Below, in pieces: positions 47,846 through 60,868 of a stretch of DNA of 64,000 nucleotides. Numbering within the stretch: position 1 is the first letter of the stretch; every line of letters begins with the position of its first letter. Below the pieces are notes generated by a model, which was given only the letters and a program-made list of their open reading frames with translations, did no database searches and was not told the DNA's origin. Source of the stretch: Protula sp. h YS-2021 (Eukaryota; Annelida; Polychaeta; Sabellida; Serpulidae); the NCBI GenBank assembly GCA_949752745.1, contig OX457024.1, forward strand, positions 107,810,287 through 107,874,286. The letters run 5' to 3'. Made by a program: the position numbers and the translations under genes.

Positions 47846-48468
47846 ATGGAGGCAGCTATTGAAAACTTAACTGCAAAGTTCGACAGTTTAGAAACACAGA
47901 TAAAAGATCATATCAAACAGAGTGATTATAAATACGAATTGTTCAAAGAAAACGTTGAAAAACAAATAAGTGATATTAGTAACAAGGATGATTCTCGCTT
48001 ATATGACAGTGACCGTATTTTTTCCAGTTCACGTTCGCGCATGGACGCACAGCGCTCTGTAGCTAGCGCCCTCGGCTCGTCGTATTCTCGGCCCACCGAG
48101 ACCAGTAAAGACACATTTTCTGAAGTGTTTGAGGAATTCAACGTCGTAAGGGACTCGTTAAGCAAAGTTAAACTTCCAGCAGAGCTAAAATTCAGTCCAA
48201 ATATAACTGGAATTAATAGCGAGGATAAAGGCGCCTATCGAATAATTAAAAAGCTCTGCGTCGTTTGTAGAGTCTAACCTGAAAATAATCGGATTGATTA
48301 AAAGTGGAGAAATTAAATCTCTCGACGAGGCTTTAGAGGACTTGATAATTTGCAATACTGCGCATATCAAGAGCCTCAAAGAGGAGCATGCCACACTTTT
48401 AGTACAAGGGAAGTTTAACAAGGACACAGCTTTTATGTACAAAGCACTTAGAAAGGATAATAGCTCCT
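47846..48468 (+). pseudogene. DIRS/Ngaro-like retroelement gag fragment, frameshifted and cut by gap
   Basis: Starts MEAAIENLTAKFDSLETQI (coiled coil), followed by a Ser-rich segment and SPNITGINSEDKGAYRIIKK. It then continues, only after a one-base frame change near 48250, with SASFVESNLKIIGLIKSGEI and LDEALEDLIICNTAHIKSL, KEEHATLLVQGKFNKDTA. The latter style is typical of gag-like proteins of DIRS-type retroelements. The frame change falls in an A-run. The sequence enters the N gap at 48469, so the pol part cannot be seen. Confidence 0.55.
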
Positions 48469-48668
48469 NNNNNNNNNNNNNNNNNNNNNNNNNNNNNNNN
48501 NNNNNNNNNNNNNNNNNNNNNNNNNNNNNNNNNNNNNNNNNNNNNNNNNNNNNNNNNNNNNNNNNNNNNNNNNNNNNNNNNNNNNNNNNNNNNNNNNNNN
48601 NNNNNNNNNNNNNNNNNNNNNNNNNNNNNNNNNNNNNNNNNNNNNNNNNNNNNNNNNNNNNNNNNNNN
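48469..48668. other. Assembly gap (200 N)
   Basis: Exactly 200 N, probably a placeholder of unknown real length, between the gag fragment and a CT-rich array. Confidence 0.99.
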
Positions 48669-48777
48669 TTGTACCATAATGTGAAATGTGAGTGTAGTTT
48701 ATTGTTCCCATTTCGGCCTGCGACTCAAACAACTGTCAAGGTACTTGTTATGAACAACTCCACCCGTCCTCCCTTGT

Positions 48778-49177
48778 CCCTCCCCCCCTCTGTCAGACAA
48801 AACAGACTTGTCAGACTCTCTCTCCATCTCCCCCTCTCTATCCCGTCTCTCTCCCTCTCTCCATCTCCCTCTCTCTCTCCCTCTCTCATCTGCCTCTCTC
48901 TCCTTCTCTCCATCTCCCTCTCTCTCTCCTGTCTCCATCTCCCCCCCTCTCTCTCTCCCTCTCTCCATCTCCCTCTCTCTCTCCCTCTTTCCATCTCCCT
49001 CTCTCTCCCTCTCTCTCTCTCTCTCTCCATCTCCCTCTCTCTCTCCCTCTCTCCATCTCCCTCTCTTTCTCTCTCTCTCTCTCTCTCAGTCTCTCTCTCT
49101 CTCTCTCTCCCTCTCTCTCCTCCCCTCTCTCTCTCCCTCTCTCCATCTCCCTCTCTCTCTCCCTCTCTCCATCTCCC

Positions 49178-49229
<52 letters not shown>

Positions 49230-49305
49230 TCTCTCCTCTCCCTCTCTCCATCTCCCTCTCTCTCTCCTCTCTCCATCTCCCTCTCTCTCTCCCTCACCCT
49301 GTCTC
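48778..49305 (+). repeat. CT-rich microsatellite/minisatellite
   Basis: (CTCT)n interrupted by CCATCTCC about every 20-30 bases. Serine/leucine-rich and Arg/Glu-rich frames over it are artefacts. Confidence 0.97.
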
Positions 49306-49371
49306 TATTTTACTTGACACGACTTAGTAAAATGCAATGAAATGTCTCAGATTTCATTCATATCCGCGATT

Positions 49372-49566
49372 TCGGGTCTGTGTACATATCGATCCGTGTG
49401 TACATATCGATCCGTGTGTACATATTGATCCGTGTGTACATATCGATCCGTGTGTACATAACGATCCGTGTCTACATATCGATCCGTGTGTAGATATCGA
49501 TCCGTGTGTACATATCGATCCGTGTGTACATATCGATCCGTGTGTACATGTCGATCCGTGTGTAGA
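49372..49566 (+). repeat. 19-bp minisatellite with TATCGAT
   Basis: About ten units of GTGTGTACATATCGATCC. Confidence 0.95.
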
Positions 49567-50985
49567 AGCCGCAGTTGCGTTACAATGACCGAAAATTAAA
49601 GAGCAGACTGTGTATGAGTCGCATTCCGTATAGGTCGAATTCTAAAGGCCATGTTATTCGGTGAAAAAAAAAATAAACACAAGTCTAAAAAAAAAAAAAC
49701 CTCAACGAAAAATGCTCATATGTCAAAGGGTCTTAATGCCAGAAAACATGGTGTTTAGAAATTTGTCAGTTGGACCTTTTTTTTTCAAGCTGAACTAACT
49801 TTTATCAATGTATATTCATTGTTTTTGTAGAAGCCTTTTTAATGATGCTTTCTTGATTAAGGTTAGCAGAAACCCCCTTCCTACCTCCCCCTCGACCTCC
49901 CCCCGATTCCTGAGGGGTGCCCATATTTTTTCCAGTACACTCCCCCGCCCCTCGATTCTCCTGAGGTGTTCCTCTTTTTTCCCACCTGCCCGCCGCCCCC
50001 CCCCCTTCCCCGGAATCTTCGCCTCCTGCATTTGTTTCAGTCAAGCCGTTTGCATTTATCTAAAACATTCCAACAGGATAAAAGTATAGATTTCTCTAGC
50101 ATCTCCGGACATCCAGCGCTTGTTTGTTGTATTTCATGATTTACTATTATAAATTATTGTGTGTCTGGAAGGACATTAGTGTATTTCAACAGAAAGTACT
50201 AGTTCTGAAAATTGGAACAGAAAATAACTACAATAAAAAACATTACGTGTTTCACTGCGGACGTTTAATAAATAAAGACCAGGCTGTAGTGAGTAGTTTT
50301 ATTCTCTTTTGGGGGTGGACTATTTCCGTGTCTGTCTGTCCCTCTGTCGGGCCCGCCTGTCCTCCTTTTCCATTCGACGGCGTGTGATTGTTTGGTGTCG
50401 TGTCGACAATTTTTGTGGTTTTTAGATTAGAACATGCTGAAACTGTGCAACGTCGCTTTTGTTCAGACGCGAGGTCTGTCCGCTGTTTCCGGCTTTTTTT
50501 TTTTTTGTTGCTTCAAACCTGTGGTATCCGAGATCGAATCAGTTCCTGTGCCTTTGTGATCTCAAAACGTACTTTGTTGGGGGTGTCGGGGGGGGGGGGT
50601 GTCGATGGGCTGATTTGAGGCTAACCTGAGCAGTATTTAGACAATTTAACCAATTAAAAAAAATACGGTATTTTTTGTTTGGCTTCGCCCTAACCCCCAT
50701 TTATAAACACGTGATTATGTAATACCAACACTCCGGATCTTGCTGATTATATGTCTCCCCCTAAGGAAGACATATATAGCATTTGGTGTGTCCGTCTGTC
50801 CGCAGTGAGTTCTTATGAAATTAATGAGTCGATTTTTTCTCAAAACATACATACATATTGGGGTACATGTCTAGATGATGCCCGTGCTATTTTTTTCTCG
50901 TTTCTCAAAAATTCTATTTTTGGCAATTTTTGAACATAGGGGAGGGGGGGGGGTTTCGTGCATTTTTTCACTTTGGCAGGCTATA
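49567..50985. other. Non-coding stretch with homopolymer runs
   Basis: Contains CCCCC/GGGGG runs and a GTCTGTCTGTCC-type tail (50330). No gene recognised. Confidence 0.35.
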
Positions 50986-51605
50986 TCTCCAAAACATTTT
51001 GTTGGATTAGGACTGAAACGTGGCAAGAACAACACACATATAGTGCAAATGTTTACTGTGAAGTTTTACTTCATTTTCGCTGAAGTGTATTTTGGCGAAT
51101 TTTTAAATTTTTCATTTTCAACTTTTTTGACCATATTATTGCGATATCTCCGAAACAGTTTCTTGGATAAGGCTGAAACGTGCAAGAATAACCCACATAT
51201 AGTGCAACTGTTTACTGCGAAGTTTCTTTCATTTCGTTGAAAATGTATTTTTGGCGATTTTTTTTTAATTTTGAATTTTGACTTTTTGCCATATTGTTGT
51301 GATATCTCCGAAACGGTTTGTTGGATTAGGCTGAAACTTGGCAGGACGAACTCACAAAACGTGTAAATGTTTACTGCGAAGTTTTTCTTCATTTCCGTTG
51401 AAAATATATTTTTGGCGAATTTTTCAATTTTTGATTTTTAACTTTTTTGGCCATAATTGTTGCGATGTCTCCGAAACAGTTTCTTGGATTAGGCTGAAAC
51501 ATGGCAAGAAGAACCCATATGTAGTGGAAATGTTTACTGCGAAGTTTTTCTTCATTTTTTGTAAAAATGTATTTTTGGCGATTTTTTCAAATTTTGGGGC
51601 TCGCC
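50986..51605 (+). repeat. ~160-bp tandem repeat, about 4 copies
   Basis: Units contain GATATCTCCGAAAC, TTGGATTAGGCTGAAACTTG, AAATGTTTACTGCGAAGTTT and TATTTTTGGCGA. Starts near 50985, 51145, 51305 and 51468. Confidence 0.9.
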
Positions 51606-53270
51606 ATTGTTGTACTTTTAAGCAAGGAATTTTTTCCACGTGACTGACTGGGGGAAGGGGGGAGATATATCCGTTTTTCTTTTAACAAAAACACTGGCCA
51701 ATCTAGTTTAATAAGAATTTATGCTTTGTTAGGTCCCGCCTGTTCTCATGTCCATTAGTTTTTACCCCGGCTGACTTCCGTTCACAGACTGATCAATTTT
51801 ATCCGACGTCTGTCGTGTATACGCGTGTTTTTGTGTGTGTGTGTGTGTATGTGTTTGTGTGTCTGGGATACGTGTGTCTATGTGCGTGTGTTTGTATATG
51901 CACGTAAATATCTTTCACATCGTTTTATTGCACTTAACCGCAAAACATCTTTTAACGTATTTTTTATATATATTTTCCTGAAATTTGGCCGTTTGTGGTC
52001 AATGTTTTGATCGATTTTAGCCGAAGTGCCAAACAAACAATTTAACCTGGTAAAGGAACTTCTGGGTAATATTCCTTTTGGATTTGAAAGTAATCACATA
52101 GGAGTTGTAGGAACAGCAGCACTTCTGTGCTTTTTTTGGAAAGCCAGCCCAAGCTGGCCTTCCTATAGTGCTACATTCCGCTTGGGGGATTTTTTTTTTG
52201 AGACGGTTCCAATTTCAGTCATAAATTTACTTTCATTCATAATATATTTACGTTCATTGATGAGTCAACTAATAGTAACTACAGTGGGCCAATGAAATTT
52301 GAAGATTTTTGTGATGTCATGCATCTGTTTTGAATATTGATCACCTCCCATTGAGGAACGTATTAGGGTTTGTCTCAAACATTGAATGAGTAGGACATTT
52401 ATTGCATTTCGTCTGAAAGAAGCTGAAAAACAGCGACTTAGGAATACTGGACCATGAAACAAGTCGCAACTTGTCGTCTAGATTTGCCATAGTCACAGCG
52501 ATTTGTTAACCTGTGGATTGTGGCTTACTATTTTGTTATTGAGTTTTGGCCGATATTCTTTGAACTTCGATAGCTTATTGATTTTGTTTCAAAGAGTCAC
52601 TGTTTTCATGAAATATTAAAACATTTTTTTTGAATAGATTAAAAAAATACAGAGGCATTTTTATGGGTTTCGTGGCAATGCTTTCTTTAGATTGAGCATT
52701 GAAGTGTGACTGCATCTGTTATTGACTTGTGTGCCAGTGCTGCCCTGCAGTGTTAGCTCGTGGTAATCGTTGCCAGCGGTTATACTGCATTTGGGTCATC
52801 AGTGACTCATTTGCTGCGCACTTCTTTTTCGCTGTTTTTGAAAGTAGACTGTTCATGTTTTGGCAACACGGCAAATGTGAAAGGTTGAGTACGGAAGCAC
52901 AGAGAGCATTTTACTCAAGTTTTGTTAGGAATTAAGTTGTAAAATGAATAGAATATTTGTTTCTTTATCCAACTTAAATCTCTTATACAACTCCCTTCAA
53001 ATACATGTGTATATTGTGGCAGAACATGGCCTTCCACCGATGCTTTTAGCCTAGTTCTAAATTATAGCCGTTTTTTTGCCAGTTTTTTTTTTTTGCCATT
53101 TTTTACCAAATCACTACACAAAACGCAAACGAGACGAACGACAGCCTGGAGAATATCTGCCATGCAAGAGTAATATCAAATATGTTAATTTATACCCACG
53201 TCGACCACCTCTCATGCCTTGCTCGAATTTTCAATGGGCAATTATTCAATCCCTCGAGCGTTTTACTTGT
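51606..53270. other. Unannotated stretch
   Basis: (GT)n at 51828-51850. A hairpin GGAAAGCCAGC...GCTGGCCTTCC at about 52136-52162 resembles the hairpin repeat tails at 33.2 kb. No gene recognised. Confidence 0.35.
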
Positions 53271-53274
53271 TGAA

Positions 53275-53800
53275 AAAGTTAGCAAAAGGCAGATTTTTAA
53301 CACTTGACAAGCCTTCGGCTTGCAAGGGGTTATGAATTTGTGCGAGCAGCCGTTCGTCCTTTTTTTCTTCTTGACAGTTTTTTCCGATTTTTGTGTCTTC
53401 TTCTTCTCTGACACTGTGGGCCCTAGGACCATGAAACTTGGAACTTATGAAGAGCTTGATCTGAACGTGTGCATGTCACTTTTTTATTTTCCTCTTCGAT
53501 TTTGATTTCTTTGTTTAAACGCCATGTGAAAAGAGTTTATTTTTGCAACTAAATGCAGAGCATTTAACGTACATCACAGAACACAGTTGCTGAGCTTTGT
53601 GCGAGCTCTCACGGCGTATACCTGCTCATTCAATAAAACCTTAAACCATCAAAAACCAAACACCACTCGACGTATTCAAGCTGTGTTGTTTGCAATATAT
53701 TATTCAAGAAATAACCCATTGAAGGAAGTATTTTTGCGTTTTAATTTTTGTCAAGTGTTTAACATTTCGCTAGCGAAATAAGGTTCTAGTTTTAATTTTG
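53275..53800 (+). repeat. Dispersed ~500-bp repeat, copy B
   Basis: Reverse-complement partner of 3340-3870, with the hairpin CAAGCC-TTC-GGCTTG at 53310 and the same order of landmarks. Confidence 0.7.
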
Positions 53801-54224
53801 CTTTACATGTCTCTTAAGCTTTTTAAAGAAAGCTGAAAATCTTAAACAAAATAGACAGCTAAGAAGTTATCAAAGACAGAAATCACTTCACAGGGCAAAA
53901 TGTGATATTTAGTAGGCGTGGTCAGATGTTAGATGGACTTGTTAGATATAAACAAAGACTTTTGAAAAATATTTCAGAACCACATTGTACGGAATATAAA
54001 GCTCAAATAGACCGGAGGACATATCACAAATTCGGATGAACAATAGTGCAGGGTGCATTATGGCGCAGGGTGCCTAATGGTGCAAAGTGCATTATGGTGC
54101 AGGGTGCATAGTGACCATAGAATCACCAGGACCAGAAGTAACTACAAAAGCCTAAAGGGAACAAATGTATAGATTGTTTTGTGGAAAATATAGATAATCC
54201 AAGTGGGTGAAAACAGCAATCTAG

Positions 54225-54225
<1 letters not shown>
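53801..54225. other. Spacer with GTGCATTATGGTGCA words
   Basis: Short imperfect repeats of GCAGGGTGCATTATGGTGC at 54045-54110. No gene. Confidence 0.4.

Positions 54226-54314
<89 letters not shown>
54224..54314. repeat. (AT)n microsatellite
   Basis: About 90 bases of alternating A and T. Confidence 0.97.
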
Positions 54315-54767
54315 TGTTTTGATCCATAAATAGGTTTATAGCTCCACGTGTTTTAATAGATTATCCTAGGATGGGACTTTAGTGCTGTACCGTTGGTTCT
54401 CCTTGACCCGGTACTGCGGTTTTGACGCAGTTGGTTCACATACAATTAGGACGCAGCAAACATATTTACAAGTTTTAGACGAGATTCAAATGTGTTTGCG
54501 CACTTTTGAAATGTCTGAAACACGTCTATTTCCGGTCAAATTTTGATACGTGTTTTAGACGAGTTTCAGATTACTTTTCAGACGAGGAAACGGGATGTAG
54601 CTTAGTTCCAGACGAGTATTTTTAAAATAAAAGATCGGATTATTTATCTTTTTTATTTTCGAAACCTAAAAAAACCTTCAAAAAGCATTTTATTTTCGTT
54701 ATATATGAAACCATATGTACGAAATCATTCAGACAACAATACAACACTCATCTTAACATTCGTACCT

Positions 54768-54842
54768 ACCTGGAATAGAACTCGGGACCTCTGACATCTT
54801 ACGCGTCGACCTTACCTCTACGCCACCACGCATCCGATTAAG
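54768..54842 (-). tRNA. tRNA-like segment (probably pseudo-tRNA or SINE head)
   Basis: On the minus strand, GTGGCGTAGAGGTAAGG resembles an A box (TRGCnnAGnnGG), and GAGTTCTATTCC lies about 35 bases downstream, resembling a B box. Total length is about 73 nt. The T-arm B box departs from GGTTCGAATCC, and I could not fold a clean cloverleaf, so a functional tRNA is unlikely. Confidence 0.35.
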
Positions 54843-55052
54843 TACGGACTATTCGGCTGCCAATATTTTGTTTCTATGTGATCTCCAACAGTTTACTTTT
54901 CACATTTTCCTGTTTTTGTTTAGTGGTGCTTTTAAAATTATTTGTTTTATAAAAAACGTGCATTTTGCTTTCATAGTGGCTATTTGGTTGGGATTAGTTG
55001 ATCGAGGCAAATAATATTCTTAACCAGAACTATAGAAAGAGCGTAAGTTGAC

Positions 55053-55086
55053 CTCCCCCCTCCCCCTCCCCCTCCCCCTCCCCCAC
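55053..55086 (+). repeat. (CCCCCT)n repeat
   Basis: About five units of CCTCCCC. Confidence 0.9.
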
Positions 55087-55724
55087 CCCTGAAACTAAAA
55101 CTTAAATCAAATGAATTATACCTAAAAGTCAATATTAGATTTTAAAATTATATATTTAACTCTTTATTAGTATCTAAAATTTGTCAATTTATTTGAAAAT
55201 GGTATTCAGAACATATGGTTTCCCATGACGCTCCAATACACGACACCCAACAAAAAAAAAACAATACTGATTGTTCATAATGCTCCAGTACAAAACATTT
55301 GATATCTCGTCTGAAACTGGGCGAGAAAATAAATACGAGATTCCGACCAGTTTTACATCCTGAAACTCATCCACAACTCGTAATGACGAGTATTAGACGA
55401 GATATAGAAACAAATGATTAAAATTATTTTTGGAAGGATAACAAAATTTTCTTGTTAATTACAGAAAGAATTTGACGAAATAATAAAAAAAAACAATAAA
55501 CATATTTCTACATTAACTTTAACAAAACGAAATGTGCGTGAAAGATATAAAATCAGAAAGTCGTCCAAAACTCGTTTATGATAAAATTTGATGTCTCGTA
55601 TCAAACTGGGCGAGGAAATAGATACGAGATTCCGACCAGTTTTACATCCTGAAACTCATCTACAACTCGTAATGACGAGTATTAGTCGAGTATTAGACGA
55701 GATATAGAAATAAATGTTTGCTGG

Positions 55725-57225
55725 GGAGAGGAGGAAGGGATGGTGGATTACCGTACCTGTCAGACAAGTATCACAGGATACTAACCTTTTGTTACCCGGC
55801 TGTAGATTTTTGCTTATCGTGAATCGATTAATGCCATTGATCGTGGGCTATAAGTCGAATATAATTGCCCCTAAAGCCCGCTTTAAACTTCGTTGTCGCT
55901 TAAAGACGGATTTTGCCTGGTATAAAACATTAAAGTATTCATAAAACCTACACACTCGCACAACCGATAAATCGTGAAATCAAGAGCAAAATGCGCTTTA
56001 TCAATAAATACAGGTAGCTTTCAACAGCGAAAATTCCTCGCAAAGGACAAAAGTTGCACAATCACCATCAAATAGTCGTCATATATTCCTGTGGTGGATT
56101 TGTAGCCAAATATATAATGAAAATAATTCTACAGTTGAATTTTACCGTTTTTTATTACAATATATAAGCAACACAATAAACAGCAAGGAAATCCGACACA
56201 AGAGATCTACAGATTAGATGCACGACAGAAAATAACATAAATATAAAATAAATCATTCATTTTGTAAAATCCCAGCAATCACTCTGTGTTTGGCAATCAA
56301 AGCGGCTTACTCCTTAAGAAGGTTTGTTTATTTCGAAAGCATCTTAGAGCTGTGGTTGCTATCTCAGCCATAAGGGTGTCACAGCGCGCTCAAAATATAT
56401 GATTTAATTTTTGTTTGTTTGTTTGTTTGTTTAGAGCAGTGACGTCATGTACGCAAAGGAATAAAGTGTTGAAAAGGGCTTCTTTTATTTACAATTTGAG
56501 CAAATTTAGGACATTTATTGAGGTGTCCCTTATTGCGAGGTTTAGTTGAAATTCATTAGTTACAGGCAAAAAATGCCCACGGTCCTGAATTGCGAGGTGT
56601 CCACAATGGCAGGCGGTCACTTGCCCCCGGACACCTGCTCCCCCCCCCCCCCAGGACAACTGCACCCCCCTCCCCCAAGACATCTCCACTGTCTTAAGGA
56701 GACCATTTGTATATTGTATAATGTATCGTTTTTTTTTTTTTTTTAAAAAAAGCCTGTTTAGGGTGCTAAAGTATCTTTTTCTTCAATTTCGTGCTAAACC
56801 ATGTGTAAACATCTTGAACAGTTAAGGAAAAAAATGCTGGCTGCTATAATTTTTTTTTAAATACATAATATAGAGCGGATTTTAAGTAAAAATGGCAGCT
56901 TTCCCTGGTCTCCTTAAAGCTGATTTTTCGGCACTTGTATTTATACACGGAGTTTAGGATCAACTTAAAAGCTTGTTATCAACTGGCAACAGGCAAATGT
57001 TATTTTAGAACAAAATATGTTATATTCACTATGCTATAGAATCATGCGTCTTTTTTTTTTTTTTTTTTTTGTTTGTTTGATTTTTTTTTTTTTTTTTTTT
57101 GCTTGCTGTGTAGTTTCATAACGTTAAAGCACGATAAGAATTAAGGAGACCTACCTTTGGTCTCCCTAAATTTTTGGTCTGCCTAATACTGTTGTTTCAG
57201 CAAAAAACGGTCCCCGTATTGCTGG
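55725..57225. other. Unannotated stretch
   Basis: A (GTTT)n run at 56414-56432, poly-C at 56640-56652 and long poly-T tracts at 57052-57102. No gene recognised. Confidence 0.4.
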
Positions 57226-57925
<700 letters not shown>

Positions 57926-58237
57926 AGCATGTATATATATCCTGGTATTTTTGTTGAGTTTATAGTCCAAATATACAGCATATTGTAGCCATCCTATGTT
58001 ACATAAGGCAACACACCCCAGGCTCGAATATTCAATAAGCGAAGAACTTCGAAACAAATTTTATACAACTTACTGCGTTTTATATAATACCACTGTGGTT
58101 TACTATAAAATTTCAAAATTTACAATGTGCACCGTCGGATGTGTGGAGACCTTGTTCAAAGCTTAAATATACCATCAACACTTTTCCCTCCATGTTTAGT
58201 TTTTCACATGAGTGGTCATTAGTCAATAACTATCACA

Positions 58238-59192
58238 TCACAATTCGACATGTTGAGGAATCATTTGATAGCCGACACGTGGAGAACAGAGACGGGTAAA
58301 ATCTTCGCTTCCAGAATTTTTACACCATGCGCCGTTAACACCATCATGGATGTACCTCCATGGGAATGGACTGTACACGTCCACACGTTCCCAGTCAGTT
58401 GACAGCTGTTGTTTCCTCGATCCATCTGGTGGTTGTGGCTGGCCAATGTACTTGGCATGCTGAAAGCTGTGTTTTATACAGAGCATAAGTTGTTTTTTGT
58501 TTCGCATGACGTCATATTGTGTTGGGTTGTTAGAGGAATAAAACACTGGGCACGGCGTATTAATCTTTTCGTTTATGAAATTAAGGAAGCACTCTTCGTT
58601 AAAATCCCCCAAAAACATCTCTTGTTTATAAGCGCACTCATTTACAATGTAATTTACAAAGTTTGAAAGTAGGGAACGTCTGTTGTTGCCTTCAACGCAG
58701 GTAATTTTCCTTCCTTTATTAAGGGCAATATCACTGAAGTATATGCCCTTCATACACGAGTACATCCAGTCTTGCAAGGTTTCCTTGTTGTTATCCGGTT
58801 TTGGCTTGATTCTATGTAGTACCGAGCCTTTTTTCGAAAATTTAAACATCGCAATGTTTGCCATGTCCATAAGCCATTGCGATCTTTCCCCATCAGAAAA
58901 CGCATAACTGTGAAATACTGTGTCATAAGCAACAACCATTTGTACCTTTTGCTGAATATTCTCATTATAACTCAAAATCCAATCCATGAGTACCTCAGAG
59001 CATTGTTTTTGTGCATTACGCAGACCAGAACACGGAATGTACTTTGAATACATTACTACTACAGGAGGGTTATTGTCACCCGTGTTATCAGCACTCTTAC
59101 ATTTCCGGATAAGGTCTTCCAGTATTTTTTCCTCTACTACTTGTCTCTCACCATGATAAGTGTTTTTATCCTTGTTCAACACAAGTTTCACC
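58238..59192 (-). CDS. Last exon of an unknown gene; possible deaminase-type zinc motif
   Basis: A 317-codon frame preceded by a TATTGCAG acceptor (59193), so at least one exon lies upstream and the Met at 59191 need not be the start. Near the N-terminus, NTYHGERQVVEEKILEDL is followed about 35 residues later by VVVMYSKYIPCSG...QCSEVLMDW and then VQMVVAYDTVF. An H-x-E helix, a strand and a P-C...C helix are the layout of cytidine-deaminase-like folds (AID/APOBEC and relatives). Here the two Cys are spaced C-x9-C rather than C-x2-4-C, so zinc binding is uncertain. The C-terminal ~200 residues (including YDVMRNKKQLMLC and SPFPWRYIHDG) match nothing I know. It is probably an intact host gene, as the frame is long and clean. 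Confidence 0.6.
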
Positions 59193-59199
59193 CTGCAAT

Positions 59200-60110
59200 A
59201 TTAGAAATTTGACATATATACTTCCTAAAATGATTGGCATAAATTCATCCAAGCTCTGATTAAACGGCCAACACAACCATCTATTTGTAAAGTAGAAAGT
59301 GGAAAATGGAAAATTCTCAGGTTTCAAAACTGTATGTTGCTGTGTATTAATGCTCCATTGAGGATTAAAGAAGATTTGCGATTGGAGACAGGAATAAAAT
59401 TCTCTGGTGGTAAAAAGCTCTTTAATCAGTGCCTGTACTTAAAGGGTTGGTAAATTAAGCAAGGCCTCTGATGGGTTTGAGAAGACTTTTTTCGGTGCAT
59501 GTGATCAGCGGATTAGTACAATAATAAAGTTTAAAAAGTAAAGTCAAAGCATTATATCAAGTGCTCAACTTGATCATAAAACGAACCTATGATGACCTCT
59601 GATATTATATTATAGAGCCTAAATCGCAAAAACGTGTATATATTGTCTCACGGACACTGGTACAAACATACTCTCACAAATTTGTTTGCTTTTCAGCTCG
59701 AAAATTTGTTTGCTTTTCACCCGTGTTAAAAATCCCGCAGACGCATCGGGGGATTAAGTTACAGCATAAGACTTATTTTGTGTAAGGGGGAGGTTTGTTT
59801 GCAGAGGGAATTGTTTGCAAGCAGCACCAGGAAGAGGATGAGATGTGGCCCATTACAGATCGCAGAGCAGAGTTTGTGGTTACGCCATCCTCGAAACCGA
59901 AGGGAAAGGAAATGCAAAGCCAGCAGAACAAAACCAGAGGCTAACAGCACACCACGCGTGTCATTACAGGACAGGCGGTAACGGTCCCGGTACTCCTGGC
60001 AGGTGGAGAGTGACCAGACTTTCTTAATCCTTCGTTTGTTGTGCATGCTCTAAACGTTGTGTATTCGGCGGAAATTTCGCAGCACCTAATCTAACCATAG
60101 CTATAACAGT
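59200..60110. other. Probable intron and upstream area of the unknown gene
   Basis: No upstream exon could be identified with confidence. A small direct repeat (AAATTTGTTTGCTTTTCA) lies at 59676-59720. Confidence 0.3.
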
Positions 60111-60139
60111 TGGGGCATTCTCTGGAGCAAGCTATCAAC

Positions 60140-60868
60140 CTTCTAATTTCTCACAGAACAGTACTACAGGAGCGGACGACCATTGTTCTAGACCAAAGGC
60201 AGATGGCGCCACTGACGCAGCCTCGGTTTGAACCAGTAGCCAACACCCCGCAGCCGGAGAAGGCAGAGAGGACGCAGGCAGCGATAACAGCACAGTAGCG
60301 ACAACTCTCCTACATGAAGTGCAGATCTGGCCACAGACACGATCCCAGCACAGCAACGGCTGGTACCATCAACCGCCATAACGGAGCCGGAGAAGGCCCA
60401 GTGGGCACAGACAGCGCTCCCAGCACAGCAGCGACAATCGCCATTTGGTCACAAGCTAACACATGCCCGCACAGACGCAAACTTTGGCAAATTTCTGGAC
60501 TCCAGGCTGAAGGTATGCCACATTGCTTACAGGTCCTCACACGAAGCAGTTAATTCTCATGCCATTGCAGAACCCAAAGTACGTTAGTTTTGGATAGACG
60601 AATCACTAGACAGGTAGGGTGTACTTTCTAGGTCAGTTATTTCAGGCCTTCTGAACAAACCTGTGGCAAAACATAGAAAACTCACCTAGGATAAATCAAT
60701 GAAGAAACAAAGGAGCATGCGGTAGTCCAGTTTGATGACAGCAAATTTCTAGACTCCAGGCTAAGGTGGCCGCATTGCTTACAGGTCCTCAGACGAAGCA
60801 GTTAATTTCATGCCACTGCCCTAAGCATGTCAGTTTCTGATAGAAGGGATAGGTGGGAAGTACTTTCT
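60140..60868 (+). repeat. Local direct duplications (~254 bp and shorter)
   Basis: 60488-60560 (GCAAATTTCTGGACTCCAGG, TTGCTTACAGGTCCTCA, CGAAGCAGTTAATT) recurs at 60742-60815. CATGCGGTAGTCCAGTTTGATGACAG (60716) has a relative at 61795. Short CAGCACAGCAGCGACAA-type words repeat at 60280-60440. Confidence 0.7.

Larger units (their letters stand above)
54452..55724. mobile_element. CAGCAAACAT-ended non-autonomous element (~1.27 kb)
   Basis: Begins CAGCAAACATATTTA and ends with the inverse AAATAAATGTTTGCTG. Inside, GACGAG/CTCGTC words recur, and a ~130-bp segment is duplicated (55285-55415 and 55580-55715, sharing CGAGATTCCGACCAG, TTTTACATCCTGAAACTCAT and CTCGTAATGACGAGTATTAG). No transposase. 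No clear target duplication, so the superfamily is uncertain. Confidence 0.5.

Noticed and set aside
48699..49340. Ser/Leu-rich and Arg/Glu-rich frames
   Set aside because: Products of a CT microsatellite and, for one frame, of reading through the N gap.
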